Shown piece after piece: positions 1 to 9,149 of a stretch of DNA of 31,421 bases. The stretch's first letter is position 1. Each line of letters starts with the position of its first letter. The stretch is from Chromera velia. Its lineage: Eukaryota; Sar; Chromeraceae. The stretch lies in NCBI GenBank assembly GCA_018398765.1, contig JAHBMJ010001516.1:2501-33921 (forward strand). The letters are read 5' to 3'. A program made the translations under genes and the position numbers. Below the pieces are notes generated by a model. That model made no database searches. It worked only from the letters and a program-made list of their open reading frames with translations, and was not told where the DNA came from.

Positions 1-52
1 GACAGATTTGATCCAGAATCACGTTTCTTGTCTCTCTTTCTCTTTTTCTGTT

Positions 53-120
53 TTTCTTTCTTTCTTTCTTTCTTTCTTTCTTTCCTTTCTTCCTTCCTTC
101 CTTCCTTCCTTCCTTCTTTC
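53..120. repeat. CTTT/CTTC simple repeat in the first intron
   Basis: An uninterrupted pyrimidine run of TTTC units followed by TTCC units lies about 30 bases before the acceptor at 147-148. It may double as the polypyrimidine tract of that intron. A translated frame across it (8-316) is repeat-derived. Confidence 0.9.
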
Positions 121-148
121 GTTCTTCTATCCATGCGACTGTGTGCAG

Positions 149-2632
149 GTTTTGAAGCTGAACGGAAACTTCGTTGACGCGAGCGCTGAGAATGAGATTG
201 TCAGACTGCTGCAAGACAACCGCGCACTTTGCACAGTCAGTCAGTCGGTCTATCTGTCTACTATCTATCGGGTTGTTTGCTTGCCTGCCTTCCTGCCTGC
301 CTGCCTGTTTTGTTGACCAACCAATTAACCAGCTGACCAGGTGAGTGACCGCTTGCCTTTTTGACTGTAAAAATCCGACTGCCTGAGTCTGTCTATTTTC
401 TGTTCGCTTTCATGAATTGGTCTCTCTGGCAGGCACTATTGCGTCATTCGTTGGAGTCCTACGGACCAACCAAAATCCACGAAAGCAAGAAATCGGAAGA
501 GAATCCACGACAAGGTCTCATAAAAAGGGGAGCTGCGGGCGACGATCCAGCCACCAGTTCTCTTTTTGTTGCATGTACTCGAGTGGTCGTTCGCTTCAAG
601 GAAAACTGTTGAGGAGAAAAGCAAAATTGACTCGTTTGGCCTTTTGTGTTTGCTAATACCTTAATTCTCATGGTGTCTGCAGCTTTCCCTCCTGGGAGGT
701 AGACTGAGCAGTCAGTGCAAACAGCGTATCGCTGCGATCACTACACGCAACATGAAAGAGGTCGATGGGGCAGAAGCTCGAGAGCAGCGACTGGCTGTTT
801 GGAGACTCCGGGAGGAGAAGGAAAGCCTGGAGGCAGTCAGGAGATTGGTGTCAAAAATCAGACTTAAAATCTCAGCTGCGAAGAGAGAAAAAGACGAGAC
901 GGAGAGGGAGCAGGTGCAGGTGAGCGGGCGGAATATTTGGGTCTAGTTTTCTGGCGCTGCCTCTCCTTCTACAATCTGTCCCCTTCCTTGTGGGCTTTGG
1001 ATCTTCATCCTCCGTGCTGACAGCGTCTATGTTTCTTCGCAAGACACTCTGCTGCAGAGATTCCATTCTGTACGCAACTGTTGTCTCCCCGTTCTCTTTC
1101 CTTCTCTGAACCCCACCGGTGTGGTTCATGCTCTCACGTGGACGCCGTGAAATGGAATGGACTGGCATTTTCTTGAATCTAGAGGGAGACTTTTTCGAAA
1201 ATGAGGTCTTCAAAGAAAGAAAAGTGGATACGGAGCGATAGACTGACAGACAGAAAAGTGCTGGTACCTACCACACTACGAGTAGCTACTGAATGCATGC
1301 ATGCATGCATGTATGACCACACTACGAGTAGCTACTGAATGCATGCATGCATGTATGACCACACTACGAGTAGCTACTGAATGCATGCATGCATGTATGC
1401 AGCTTTTGGATGAAGAGATTTCAAAGCGTCTGGAGCTAGAGAAGATCCTCGCGATGGAAGAGAGACGGCTGGAAGAACAGCAACACTCAGTGAAGGAGAC
1501 GGAGGTAAGGAAGGACCCTGCAGTTCCTCTTCGGCGTGTGTGCTATTCAGCATCTCCATGCATCCTCTTTTTTCCTCCTCTTGTTTTCTGCCCGCCTGCC
1601 AAAAACTAGACCCCGGCAAGTAAACGGGTTTTCGTTTTGCTCTGTGGGTGGGCACCTTTGATCTTCGGCATGCTCTGATAGAGACGGCAGATCAGATTGA
1701 CGGGTGAACTCTCCGCAGATACAGAATGCGAAAAATAAAGGTTCTTGTAAATGCGAAAGGAAATTGCCCACTTCTAGATAGACATTTTGAATGCTCGGTG
1801 CGAAGAATCACAATTTTTTTCATTGCAAGAACGGAATTGGAATTCTTCTCCTTTTCTGAAATATGCATGCATGCATACATACATGCAAATCCAGACGACG
1901 ATGAAACGACCGACCGATTGAATGCGGTCACCTGATCGACTGTGCTGCCCTCCCTCCGTGCAGGACGAGTTCAGAAGGGCCAAACAGACTCTGTCGACCC
2001 GGGTGGCGCAGGCACAGGCTGAGGCCGCAGCAGAGCAGAACGCATTGAAAGAGGTTCAGCGGAAAGAAAAGGCAGTCACTGACATGATGGCAGAAGCAAA
2101 CGGGGAAATGCCAGAGAAGGTCGGCAGACAACGGTAGGAATTCTATTTCCTGTCAGGAGACATTCTTCCTGTGCGTCCACCTTTATGCAACAGAGAAGAT
2201 GAAGGACCAGCAGTTTTGTCAGGAAACACCACCGTGACACCGCGTCTGCATGCACCTCATGTCACCCCGTGTGATTGTAGTTGAACGACAGCTCTGAACA
2301 TGTCGATTGAGAAACAAGGATCAGATTGGATGAGTGCTCACGTTGCATCGAGTGTCAGCTTCCTCTTTGATTTGACTGCTCATTACGGCCAGTATGCACA
2401 AACGTGACCTGTTTAGTCTTGTGCGAGAGCATCCATGCAGGTCGCTGCGTTCGAGAAGCGGATCAAAGAGCTGGAGAAAGAGGAGGACGACCTCAGACAG
2501 GAGACGGAGGAGGCACGCGCCGTCATAGCGAAGCTCTCAGTGCAGATCAACGAGACAGTCGCCGCGATTGGGGGGGCGATCAATAGGGAAACGAATGTAA
2601 AAGAAGTAGGAACCAAAAAGGGAAAGAAATGA
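149..2632 (+). CDS. 3' part of a leucine-rich-repeat / coiled-coil protein, five exons visible
   Basis: Proposed exons are 149-235, 683-919, 1403-1504, 1964-2119 and 2441-2632 (TGA 2630-2632). All junctions are phase 0 and give 257 residues plus stop. The first exon begins after an acceptor (TGTGCAG), so the gene starts outside the window. Residues 1-52 resemble the last turn of a ribonuclease-inhibitor-type LRR: LKLNGN, then LLQDN, then LSLLGGRLSS across the first junction. From about residue 55 the protein is a charged Glu/Lys/Arg/Gln coiled coil (REEKESLEAVRRLV, EDEFRRAKQTL, IKELEKEEDDLRQ) ending in a Lys-rich tail (GTKKGKK). LRR plus coiled coil suggests a cytoskeletal or ciliary scaffold, but that is inference and no named family is recognised. 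Donors are GTCAGT, GTGAGC, GTAAGG and GTCGGC. The last donor is the least certain; it was chosen because the alternative GTAGGA at 2134 breaks the frame of the last exon. Confidence 0.68.
1270..1399. repeat. Three-copy 42-46-bp tandem repeat abutting an acceptor
   Basis: Copies lie at 1270-1315 (46 bp, one extra GCAT), 1316-1357 and 1358-1399 (42 bp each). Each begins ACCACACTACGAGTAGC and ends in a GCATGC run plus TATG. The third copy is followed directly by CAG, which forms the 3' splice site of the exon at 1403. Each copy also carries CTACTGAAT, a plausible branch-point sequence. Confidence 0.92.
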
Positions 2633-3305
2633 TTTTTTGGTGAATTGAATCATTGAATTATATGGACCATTCTTTTTTAAAAGCCTGGAGCCCCTTTCAA
2701 AACATTATTTTTCAATATTTTTAAAAACATCTCTATCATACATACCAGTGAAAACATTTTTATTTTCTAATTCAAACCGAGTACTATGTGATTTCCAATC
2801 GGAAAATTGGAATTATTAGAAATCCAAATTTCCAATTATGTTTTTTTCGAGGTTAAATGGTTATGAAATTAAAGTTAATTGGTGTTCAAATTTGAAATTT
2901 TTGAGTTTTAGAATGTTTATGCTAATGTTTTTTCAAATTTACATAAAGTTTTTGATATAAAAAAAAAACATTTTCAATTAAACTGTTCTAAATTGCCATT
3001 GAAATTAGGAAATTGAGATTCTGAATTCCCTATTGGGCATTCCAATTCTCTTAATTACTCTCAAATATGATGGAAAAACTTGAAAATATTTAAAAAAACT
3101 TTTTTAACGTTAGCCCTAGCATTGCCTATAATTAAAAAAAAAAACTATACTTTACTAAACACTTTAGTTAATATATATATTATGCAGTTCTAGCTGTTAA
3201 CTTAATATCCATTCAATTGAATTGACTCGGAGTTATTACCGAGTTAAACTGGTTAAAGCTAAGGTTAAAGTAGATTAAAACTAGAGATAAAGCTGGTAAT
3301 AATAA

Positions 3306-3332
3306 TTATATATATATATATATATATATATA
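3306..3332. repeat. (TA)n microsatellite
   Basis: About thirteen TA dinucleotides in the AT-rich spacer. Confidence 0.95.
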
Positions 3333-3414
3333 CCTATAGCAATCATTATGCCTATACAGTTCACTTATTCATTCATTTGTTTGTTTACGTGTTTGAATAA
3401 TTGTTACGGTTCAT

Positions 3415-3660
3415 TCCTTTATTCCTTCATCCATAAATCCATTCGTCCATTTACACATCCATCTGTCCATCCATCCATGCATCCATCCATCCATTCATCT
3501 TTTCACTCCTAGATTCACTCACTCACTCACTCACTCACTCACTCACTCATTCATTCATTCTTTCTTTCTTTCATTCACTCCTTCCTTCCTTCCTTCCTTC
3601 ATTCATTCATTCATTCATTTATTCGTTCATTCATTCATTCCTCCATTTATTCATTTATTT
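3415..3660. repeat. Compound tetranucleotide repeats (CATC, CTCA, TTCA, CTTC)
   Basis: Successive blocks of CCAT/CATC (about 3428-3495), ACTC (about 3513-3548), TTCA/TTCT (about 3549-3575), TTCC (about 3580-3600) and TTCA (about 3600-3655). The units differ from one another by single bases, as expected if one tetranucleotide array mutated and re-expanded. Confidence 0.9.
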
Positions 3661-3963
3661 TGTGGTATTGTTGTTTATCAAAAAGATCAATCGTTGTCCG
3701 AATCCTTCGGGCCGGAGTCTGCTGGAGTCTGAAAAGTTGTCACGAGTTGTCAAGTCGGCAATGCTGCAAAATACTCTGCAGTTGGGACACGGGAACATAT
3801 AGGTGCACTACTGCTAGGCACTGTTACTACCGCTGTCAAATCGTATCTTGAAAGTAAGCGCCGCCCAAGAATCCAATTTTGAAAACGGCTCTCAAGCGCA
3901 CTTCAGGTTGAGCGATCCTAAAGTGCCGGGATGTAATCATGTTGGCTTTGCGGTCCAATTCTG

Positions 3964-4713
3964 TCATCGGCAACAACAGCATTTTGCAGGTACACCATAC
4001 TTTTTTCTTTTGATTAGGGTATGATTATGGTTGGCAAACCCTGCCACGACCGAAAACGGCAGAACGCCGAGTACGAAGAACATGATGATCAGTGTGAGCC
4101 CTGCCGGGTGGCTCCACCACTCGGCGGCCTCCCCCCCCCAGTAAGGGTCCTCATACTGACTCGACTGGATAGACACCCGCACGATGAGTGACGTTCCGAG
4201 GCCAGCAATAATAAGCCCCATGATGGCGATGGGAACATTCCGGAACAGAGAAGTATAGTTCCCCAGCGTATGGACTATTTCGTCCTCTTGCAAATCCTTC
4301 AGCCACCCATGCAGGATTGAAGTCACACCAATCTGAAGGCAACACATGACAACCGAGAAAGACGCCAGACACACTTGAATATTGCAAAGTCTAGGTCCAT
4401 TGGGGAGTGAACTGCAGACTTCAGGGTCAACAAAGGTTTCTTGCACGACGATCGACAGGACCAGAGCTGCAACAATGCCGAGAATGTCGACTATTGCGGT
4501 TGTAGTCTCCGCGGCCTCTCTAGGGTCGTTTCGAAGCTTGTCCAGGACAGCAAGAGCCTGCTGGTCTGGAATGATCTTGCCAAGCTCTTTCTCGATTGTT
4601 TTCTCCAGATCAATTTCCTTCCCAGCGGTCGGGAAAAAGTTGTGTCTCTGCGGTTTTGGGGCTTCCTCACCCATTGGAGCACGTTGGTTGTGTGAAGGTA
4701 CCAGAACTGACAT
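3964..4713 (-). CDS. Intronless four-helix membrane protein of unknown family
   Basis: One uninterrupted frame on the minus strand. ATG at 4713-4711 gives 249 residues; a second ATG at 4674-4672 (MGEEAP) gives 236 and is equally possible. The frame stays open upstream to 4875 but that end is not ATG. Residues 1-70 are polar and helical (KEIDLEKTIEKELGKIIPDQ). Four hydrophobic segments follow at about 71-93, 111-133, 160-182 and 204-227. The protein ends in a basic, Cys-rich tail (KRKKYG then KCCCCR) that looks like a membrane-proximal palmitoylation site. Acidic and Trp residues (YEDPYWGG) lie in the loop before helix 4. Four helices with short loops recall tetraspan or channel-like proteins, but no family motif is seen. 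It is divergent from the L20 gene across about 716 bp. Confidence 0.6.
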   Translation of the reverse strand: MSVLVPSHNQRAPMGEEAPKPQRHNFFPTAGKEIDLEKTIEKELGKIIPDQQALAVLDKLRNDPREAAETTTAIVDILGIVAALVLSIVVQETFVDPEVCSSLPNGPRLCNIQVCLASFSVVMCCLQIGVTSILHGWLKDLQEDEIVHTLGNYTSLFRNVPIAIMGLIIAGLGTSLIVRVSIQSSQYEDPYWGGEAAEWWSHPAGLTLIIMFFVLGVLPFSVVAGFANHNHTLIKRKKYGVPAKCCCCR

Positions 4714-4994
4714 CAGCAGCGAGCAGTTCTCCAGATTCGACTTCTGGTGCTCTCTACGATCAAACTCTGTGCAATTCTGTATGAGTCTGTGTGCGCATGC
4801 ACTGCCGCAGCAGGCCGAAGCCAAGTGGTTAGCGAAGAGTCTGGGCTTTTCAATCGATGATGTGAGCGGCGGCAAGCTCCAGATTCGATTCTTTCACTGA
4901 GTTGCGTGATCGTGCGAAATGATCGAAGGACAGCTCGTACGTTCTGACACCGTTCTGTTTGATGGATGCAGTCTCCTATCGCCTCATTATTATC

Positions 4995-5031
<37 letters not shown>

Positions 5032-5429
5032 CAACATGCACTGGCAGCCTTATATAATTAATTGTTGTGCATGCATGCATCCATGTGTATCGGTACGTTT
5101 ATTTTAACTTGCCGGGGACGTGATGACAAAATAATAAGTTTGTGTATGATGCCTTCGAAATCCCCCCCTGCGCGCACGCGACACAAACTGCATGAACAAC
5201 ACTGCATGGGCATGTCTCCTCCTGCAACTGGTCATCGATCGCTCGTAAGTGCAAAGGAATGGCTCTATAGTGCATGTTTCTAGAGATTTCGTGGAAGCCA
5301 GTAACATTCCTTTCACCGCATCGAATGCGAAAAGTGGTATCCGAAGTAAAACTGTGACGTCCTTTCTGTACTTTTGGATTCAGATTGGCTGAGTGTGAGA
5401 GGAGACTGGCGAGACGAAAGGAAGGCAGA
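4714..5429. promoter_or_regulatory. Divergent intergenic region between the membrane-protein and L20 genes
   Basis: This holds the upstream regions of two genes transcribed away from each other, so it probably carries both promoters. It contains an (AT)n tract at 4998-5028 and a GCATGCATGC run at about 5068-5077. The 73-codon frame at 5062-5283 has no coding features. No defined promoter element can be assigned. Confidence 0.45.
4998..5028. repeat. (AT)n microsatellite
   Basis: About fifteen AT dinucleotides in the divergent spacer. Confidence 0.95.
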
Positions 5430-6116
5430 ATGGGGTGCGGCTGGGTGGCCCTTGTGTGCTGCTCTGTGTTGTTCGTCCTTTCACATGGGTTCGTTCTATC
5501 CCCTAAGTTCTACGGAGAGAGAGCGTCCATAAGCCCACGGGAATCCCGCCCATTGTTTGAGCAGAATGATTTTTTCTCTTTACCCGTCTCGCCCAGGCAA
5601 CGGTTGGGTGAGACAGCGTTGGGCATAAAGGCCCCAGATGGGAAGCACAAGAGGACGCGGAGGAAGCAACTGAAGGGAATGCACCGTGTGAGAAGTTCAG
5701 CCAATCTGTCAAGAACAGGTCACACGAGGTGGCTGAAAGCAGGAGAAGCGAGCCGGATTGGGAGGAAAAACCGAGCACGTGACTTTCGCAAATTGTGGAT
5801 CTCTCGTTTGAATGCGGCAGTGAGACAGAGGGGTCTCTCTTATTCCCGATACATTGCTCGCATGAAGGCTCAGGGCATTGCTTTAAATCGGAAATCCCTC
5901 GCGATGCTTTATATGCTTGAGCCCGTGGCGTTTGTTGACATGCTCTTCGATGGGGGAGCTTCAACGGCTGAGCCCCTCCCGCCCCCTGTCAAGAAGCCTG
6001 TGCCCCTCCCTGTGGAGAAAATCGATCGCAAAACGCTGAAGGCACGAGCTTTGGCAGCAGCCGAAGCAGCAAAGGCGGCAGCTGCCGAGGAGGAGGCAAG
6101 GATCTTGGCATCATAA
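5430..6116 (+). CDS. rpl20: Plastid-targeted 50S ribosomal protein L20 (bL20), nuclear-encoded
   Basis: 228 residues, one exon, stop TAA 6114-6116. bL20 binds 23S rRNA early in assembly of the large subunit; here it would act on plastid ribosomes. Residues about 72-172 match bL20, with KHKRTRRKQLKGMHRVR at the N side, then FRKLWISRLNAAVRQRGLSY and the IALNRKSLAMLYMLEP AFVDML block. Residues 1-20 are a signal peptide (hydrophobic core VALVCCSVLFVLS). Cleavage after Gly20 leaves FVLSPKFYG, a transit peptide starting with Phe and rich in Ser, Arg and Pro, as required for entry into complex red plastids. The start is the ATG at 5430, because the longer frame from 5385 begins with TTG. A Pro-rich linker (about 181-196) and an Ala/Glu/Lys helix (about 200-228) extend the C-terminus beyond the usual ~117-residue protein. 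Possible poly(A) signal AATAAA at 6451. Confidence 0.93.
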   Translation: MGCGWVALVCCSVLFVLSHGFVLSPKFYGERASISPRESRPLFEQNDFFSLPVSPRQRLGETALGIKAPDGKHKRTRRKQLKGMHRVRSSANLSRTGHTRWLKAGEASRIGRKNRARDFRKLWISRLNAAVRQRGLSYSRYIARMKAQGIALNRKSLAMLYMLEPVAFVDMLFDGGASTAEPLPPPVKKPVPLPVEKIDRKTLKARALAAAEAAKAAAAEEEARILAS

Positions 6117-6919
6117 GGGGGTTGGGTGTATTCATTTTTCTTTCCGTCTCCTCTCTGCTTTGTCGTTCCACGTCCCGCCCCCCCTCTCGGGATCAGACCC
6201 CTTCGTGCAGGAGCCTCTGAGCTAGCTCCTCTTGAAGTGACAACATGGAGGGGGACTTCTTGAGTACAAGAGGGAGGGGAATTATTTCACAAGCCAGAGA
6301 GGGACATCGGAGATGGGACTGGCGGCAAGTATCTCTAGGGGGGACTTCTGCTGTTTGGCTGGCTGTGCGAACGTGACGAATGGTGATGTAGGAAGTTAAA
6401 ACCTTCAGATTTCGTGTCTGTGTATGTGCCAGACGTACAGTCAATCTGTGAATAAAATGGAACTCTCTTCTGCCTCTCTCACCCCCTTCTGTCTGAATCC
6501 ATTCTCTTTTCTTTCTGTTTTGCTGCCTGTATAACCATCTCTTATCGTGTGACTTGGTTGGATGTTTGATGCGTTTCTATATTCCTCCACTGAGTTTCCA
6601 GTCGGTCTGGCCTCAGCTAATGCAGCTGACCTGGTCCGTCTATCTTCTCCGCCTGTCCTCACTTCATTCAGGCGTGCTCGCTGCTCTATGTGCCTCGTTC
6701 TCATGACCCGTTTTGTCCTCTTCCACCTTTTCTTCTTCTGACTGAGCTGCCGCCACTGTTCGTTTCCGAATCTTTCCTTCCTTAGCTGTGTGTGATGTTT
6801 TGTTTTGTCCTCCCTGTAAGGAGGAAAAGGAAAAGGCAGTGTTCGATCGGTGTCCATCCATGGCCACTGACTCTGTTTTCATCTCCCGAATTCTCTTCTG
6901 CACTCACTCCCCACAGGCG

Positions 6920-7212
6920 TCTCCCTCTTTTTCTTTGCTCCTTTTCCTCCTCCTCCCCCTTCTTCTTCTTCTTTTTCTTTTTCTTCTTCTTCTTCTTCTT
7001 CTTCTTCTTCTTCTCCTTCTCCTTCTCCTTCTGTCTGTCTGTTTGTCGTTCTTTCGTTCTTCTGTTCTCTTTTTCTCTTTTTCCTTTATTCATCCATTCC
7101 CCTTTTCTCGATTTCGTCCTCCCTCCCTCCATTCCTTCCTTCCTTCCTTTCTTTTTTTCTTTCTTTCTTTTTTCCTCTGTTTCTTTCTTTTTTTTTTTTT
7201 TCTTTCTTTTTT

Positions 7213-7248
<36 letters not shown>

Positions 7249-7770
7249 TCCGTCCTTCCTTCCTTTCTTCCTTCCTTCCTTCCTCCCTTCCGTTCTTCCT
7301 TCCCTGTCTCTCTCTCCCCCCCTCTCTTTTTCTCTTTCTCTCATTGATCTACCCCTTCCTTCTGTGTTTTCTGCTTCCTTCCCTTTTTTCTTTCTTCCTT
7401 TTGCTTCTTCCCTGCTTCCTGTCCTAGCTCCCTCCCCTCCTCTCCTTCTTCATTCCTTACCTCCTTCATTCTTTCTCTCGAGAGATCTCTGTCTCTCTTT
7501 TTTCTTTTTTTCGTGCCTTCCTTTCTTTCTTTCTGTCCGTTTCTGTCCTTTCTTTATTTCCTTCGTTCGTTCGTTTTTCCCTTCGTTTTCTCTTCTTTTC
7601 CTCTTTTATTCGTTTATTTTTTCTCTCAGTCTTTTCTTTTTTCTCCTTTTTTTCTTACAAATTTGTGTTTTTTCTGTCTTTCTTTCTTTCTTTCTTTCTT
7701 TTTTTTTTTCTTCCCATTTTTTTGTTTTGTTTCTTTTAGTTTTTTTCATTGTTTCTTTCTCTCTTTTTCT
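6920..7770. repeat. ~850-bp polypyrimidine tract (CTT/TTCC/TTTC repeats)
   Basis: The plus strand is nearly purine-free for about 850 bases. Local arrays include TTC at about 6960-7030, TTTC at about 7205-7250, TTCC at about 7130-7150 and 7255-7285, and TTTC again at about 7678-7700. Confidence 0.93.
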
Positions 7771-8849
7771 TATTTATCATCTAGCTTATTATCATTATCA
7801 TCATTATCATCATACGCCATCACCATCGGCCTATAAATACCTATAAATAGGCGTTTAGCGTTCGGCGGCAACGCATGATCGAGGCAGTTCGGTTCTTTAC
7901 ACCAGCAGTTCACTTTGATTTTCGTTGTTTGATGTTGTCTGCCCAAACTTAGCAAACTAGGGCCTTGCTTTAATTTCAGACTTCAAAGTTTGGTAAGAGA
8001 CAAGCCTCGCATAGATAGTTAGTGTTAGTTTTCCCCCAAAGACGATAAATGATATCTAGCGGCTCAAAAGGGGTTTATCCTGAATTATGACTCAAATTTC
8101 TAAGAAAAACAAAGAGAAAAGATTGGTTTTTAACGTTAGACTATAAGATTTAAAATAATTCAAAGCTCGGTTAGCTAAGCTGTCTGCCTTTTTAGATGAC
8201 CTCGCAAGACTCTCCCTATATGATCTCTATCTTTTTTTCTTTTCTTTATTATGACATTGTTAGACATTGTTCTTGCTTTTAATTTTCCGATTGGTACGCG
8301 TATACTGGGAAACTCATATGATCACAGCAGTCCTGGATTGTTTCATGTAGTTTAATGTTTTTAAATGCTTTGTATATGCATTTGCGTACATATGACTTGT
8401 TTGCACTCATCATCTTTCCTTAAGTAGATCGAAAACTCCCTTCAAATCACGCCCTCAGATTTTCGCAGTCTCCTCCGATTTTCTTTTTATCTACCGAGCA
8501 CTGCCGTCAATTACCTTTTGTAAACCGGCTGTGGCCATGAGCATGGCTTCTCCGCATGGTCGACTGCATGAATTAAGGAATTAAGGGTCGCGGGATCTGT
8601 CGGGGAAACTAATCAAGGGAAACTTGCATGGAACGCTGGCGGCGAAGTCAAGGGCGAATTTTTAATTCCGCGAATTTTGGTGCGCTCGCAATCCATAAAA
8701 AACCGACGCGCGCGAGAATAATTTTGGTCGGACTTAATTCATGCATGCGCACGGGTCATGCATTAGCCGCCAAAAATGAGTTTGCATGAACTTCCAGATG
8801 CATGGTTCGCGAGATCGAAAGCGCAAAAAAAAAGGGTTGTCGGGAAACT

Positions 8850-8919
8850 CAAGCGCGGATATAGCCATCACTTTAAATTCTATCCAAGCGCGGATATAGC
8901 CATCACTTTAAATTCTATC
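8850..8919. repeat. 35-bp perfect tandem duplication
   Basis: 8850-8884 and 8885-8919 are identical (beginning CAAGCGCGGATATAGCCATC). Exact identity suggests a recent duplication. Confidence 0.95.
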
Positions 8920-9079
8920 GGTCCTCTATCTGACAGAATATTGCTTCTCCAAATATGGCCACAGCAGTCCATTGGGCAGCTGATCAAGACTTAATCCTTC
9001 TGCTTTACAACTTGCAAGGCGAGTGAATAACGCTCCGGAAGTTTCTCGAAGAGCTCTACCCTCAACACCCATACAGGTC

Positions 9080-9087
9080 TATATATA
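9080..9087 (+). promoter_or_regulatory. TATA-like element upstream of the polytopic membrane-protein gene
   Basis: TATATATA lies 63 bases before the proposed ATG at 9150. The position is plausible for a core promoter, but the surroundings are AT-rich and chance occurrence is likely. Confidence 0.2.
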
Positions 9088-9109
9088 GAGAGACACAGTT
9101 CACCCCACC

Positions 9110-9124
9110 ATGATTCTCCATTGA
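9110..9124 (+). promoter_or_regulatory. Four-codon upstream ORF before the start at 9150
   Basis: ATG ATT CTC CAT TGA lies in a strong start context (CCACCATGA), 25 bases before the main ATG. If transcription starts upstream, this short uORF could lower initiation at 9150. Confidence 0.3.
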
Positions 9125-9149
9125 GGTCCACCGGTAGAAGAGAGAAAGG

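Larger units (their letters stand above)
2633..3963. other. AT-rich intergenic spacer
   Basis: No supportable gene. From 2640 to about 3330 the sequence is strongly AT-rich with short A and T runs (GAAATT, AATTGGAAA), unlike the GC-balanced exons. It changes to simple repeats at about 3306-3660. From 3660 to 3963 the composition returns to balanced with no coding signal. The 63-codon frame at 3660-3851 is Cys-rich but has no splice or family support. Confidence 0.7.
6117..9149. other. Intergenic spacer: 3' flank, polypyrimidine tract, AT-rich block
   Basis: 6117-6900 has balanced composition and holds the L20 3' flank (AATAAA at 6451). About 6920-7770 is almost pure pyrimidine. About 7770-8480 is AT-rich with no frame of note. 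8500-8800 has balanced composition with CG-rich words (GACGCGCGCGAG) and TGCATGC motifs. 8850-8919 is a direct repeat. The long translated frames here (such as 6788-7846) are Phe/Leu/Ser polymers read from the repeat, not genes. Confidence 0.75.

Noticed and set aside
4382..4900. 172-codon plus-strand frame
   Set aside because: It is the antisense shadow of the tetraspan membrane-protein gene, whose minus-strand frame has clear hydrophobic helices.
6788..7846. 352-codon Phe/Leu/Ser frame
   Set aside because: Read from the polypyrimidine tract; the overlapping frames are equally open and there is no non-repetitive core.
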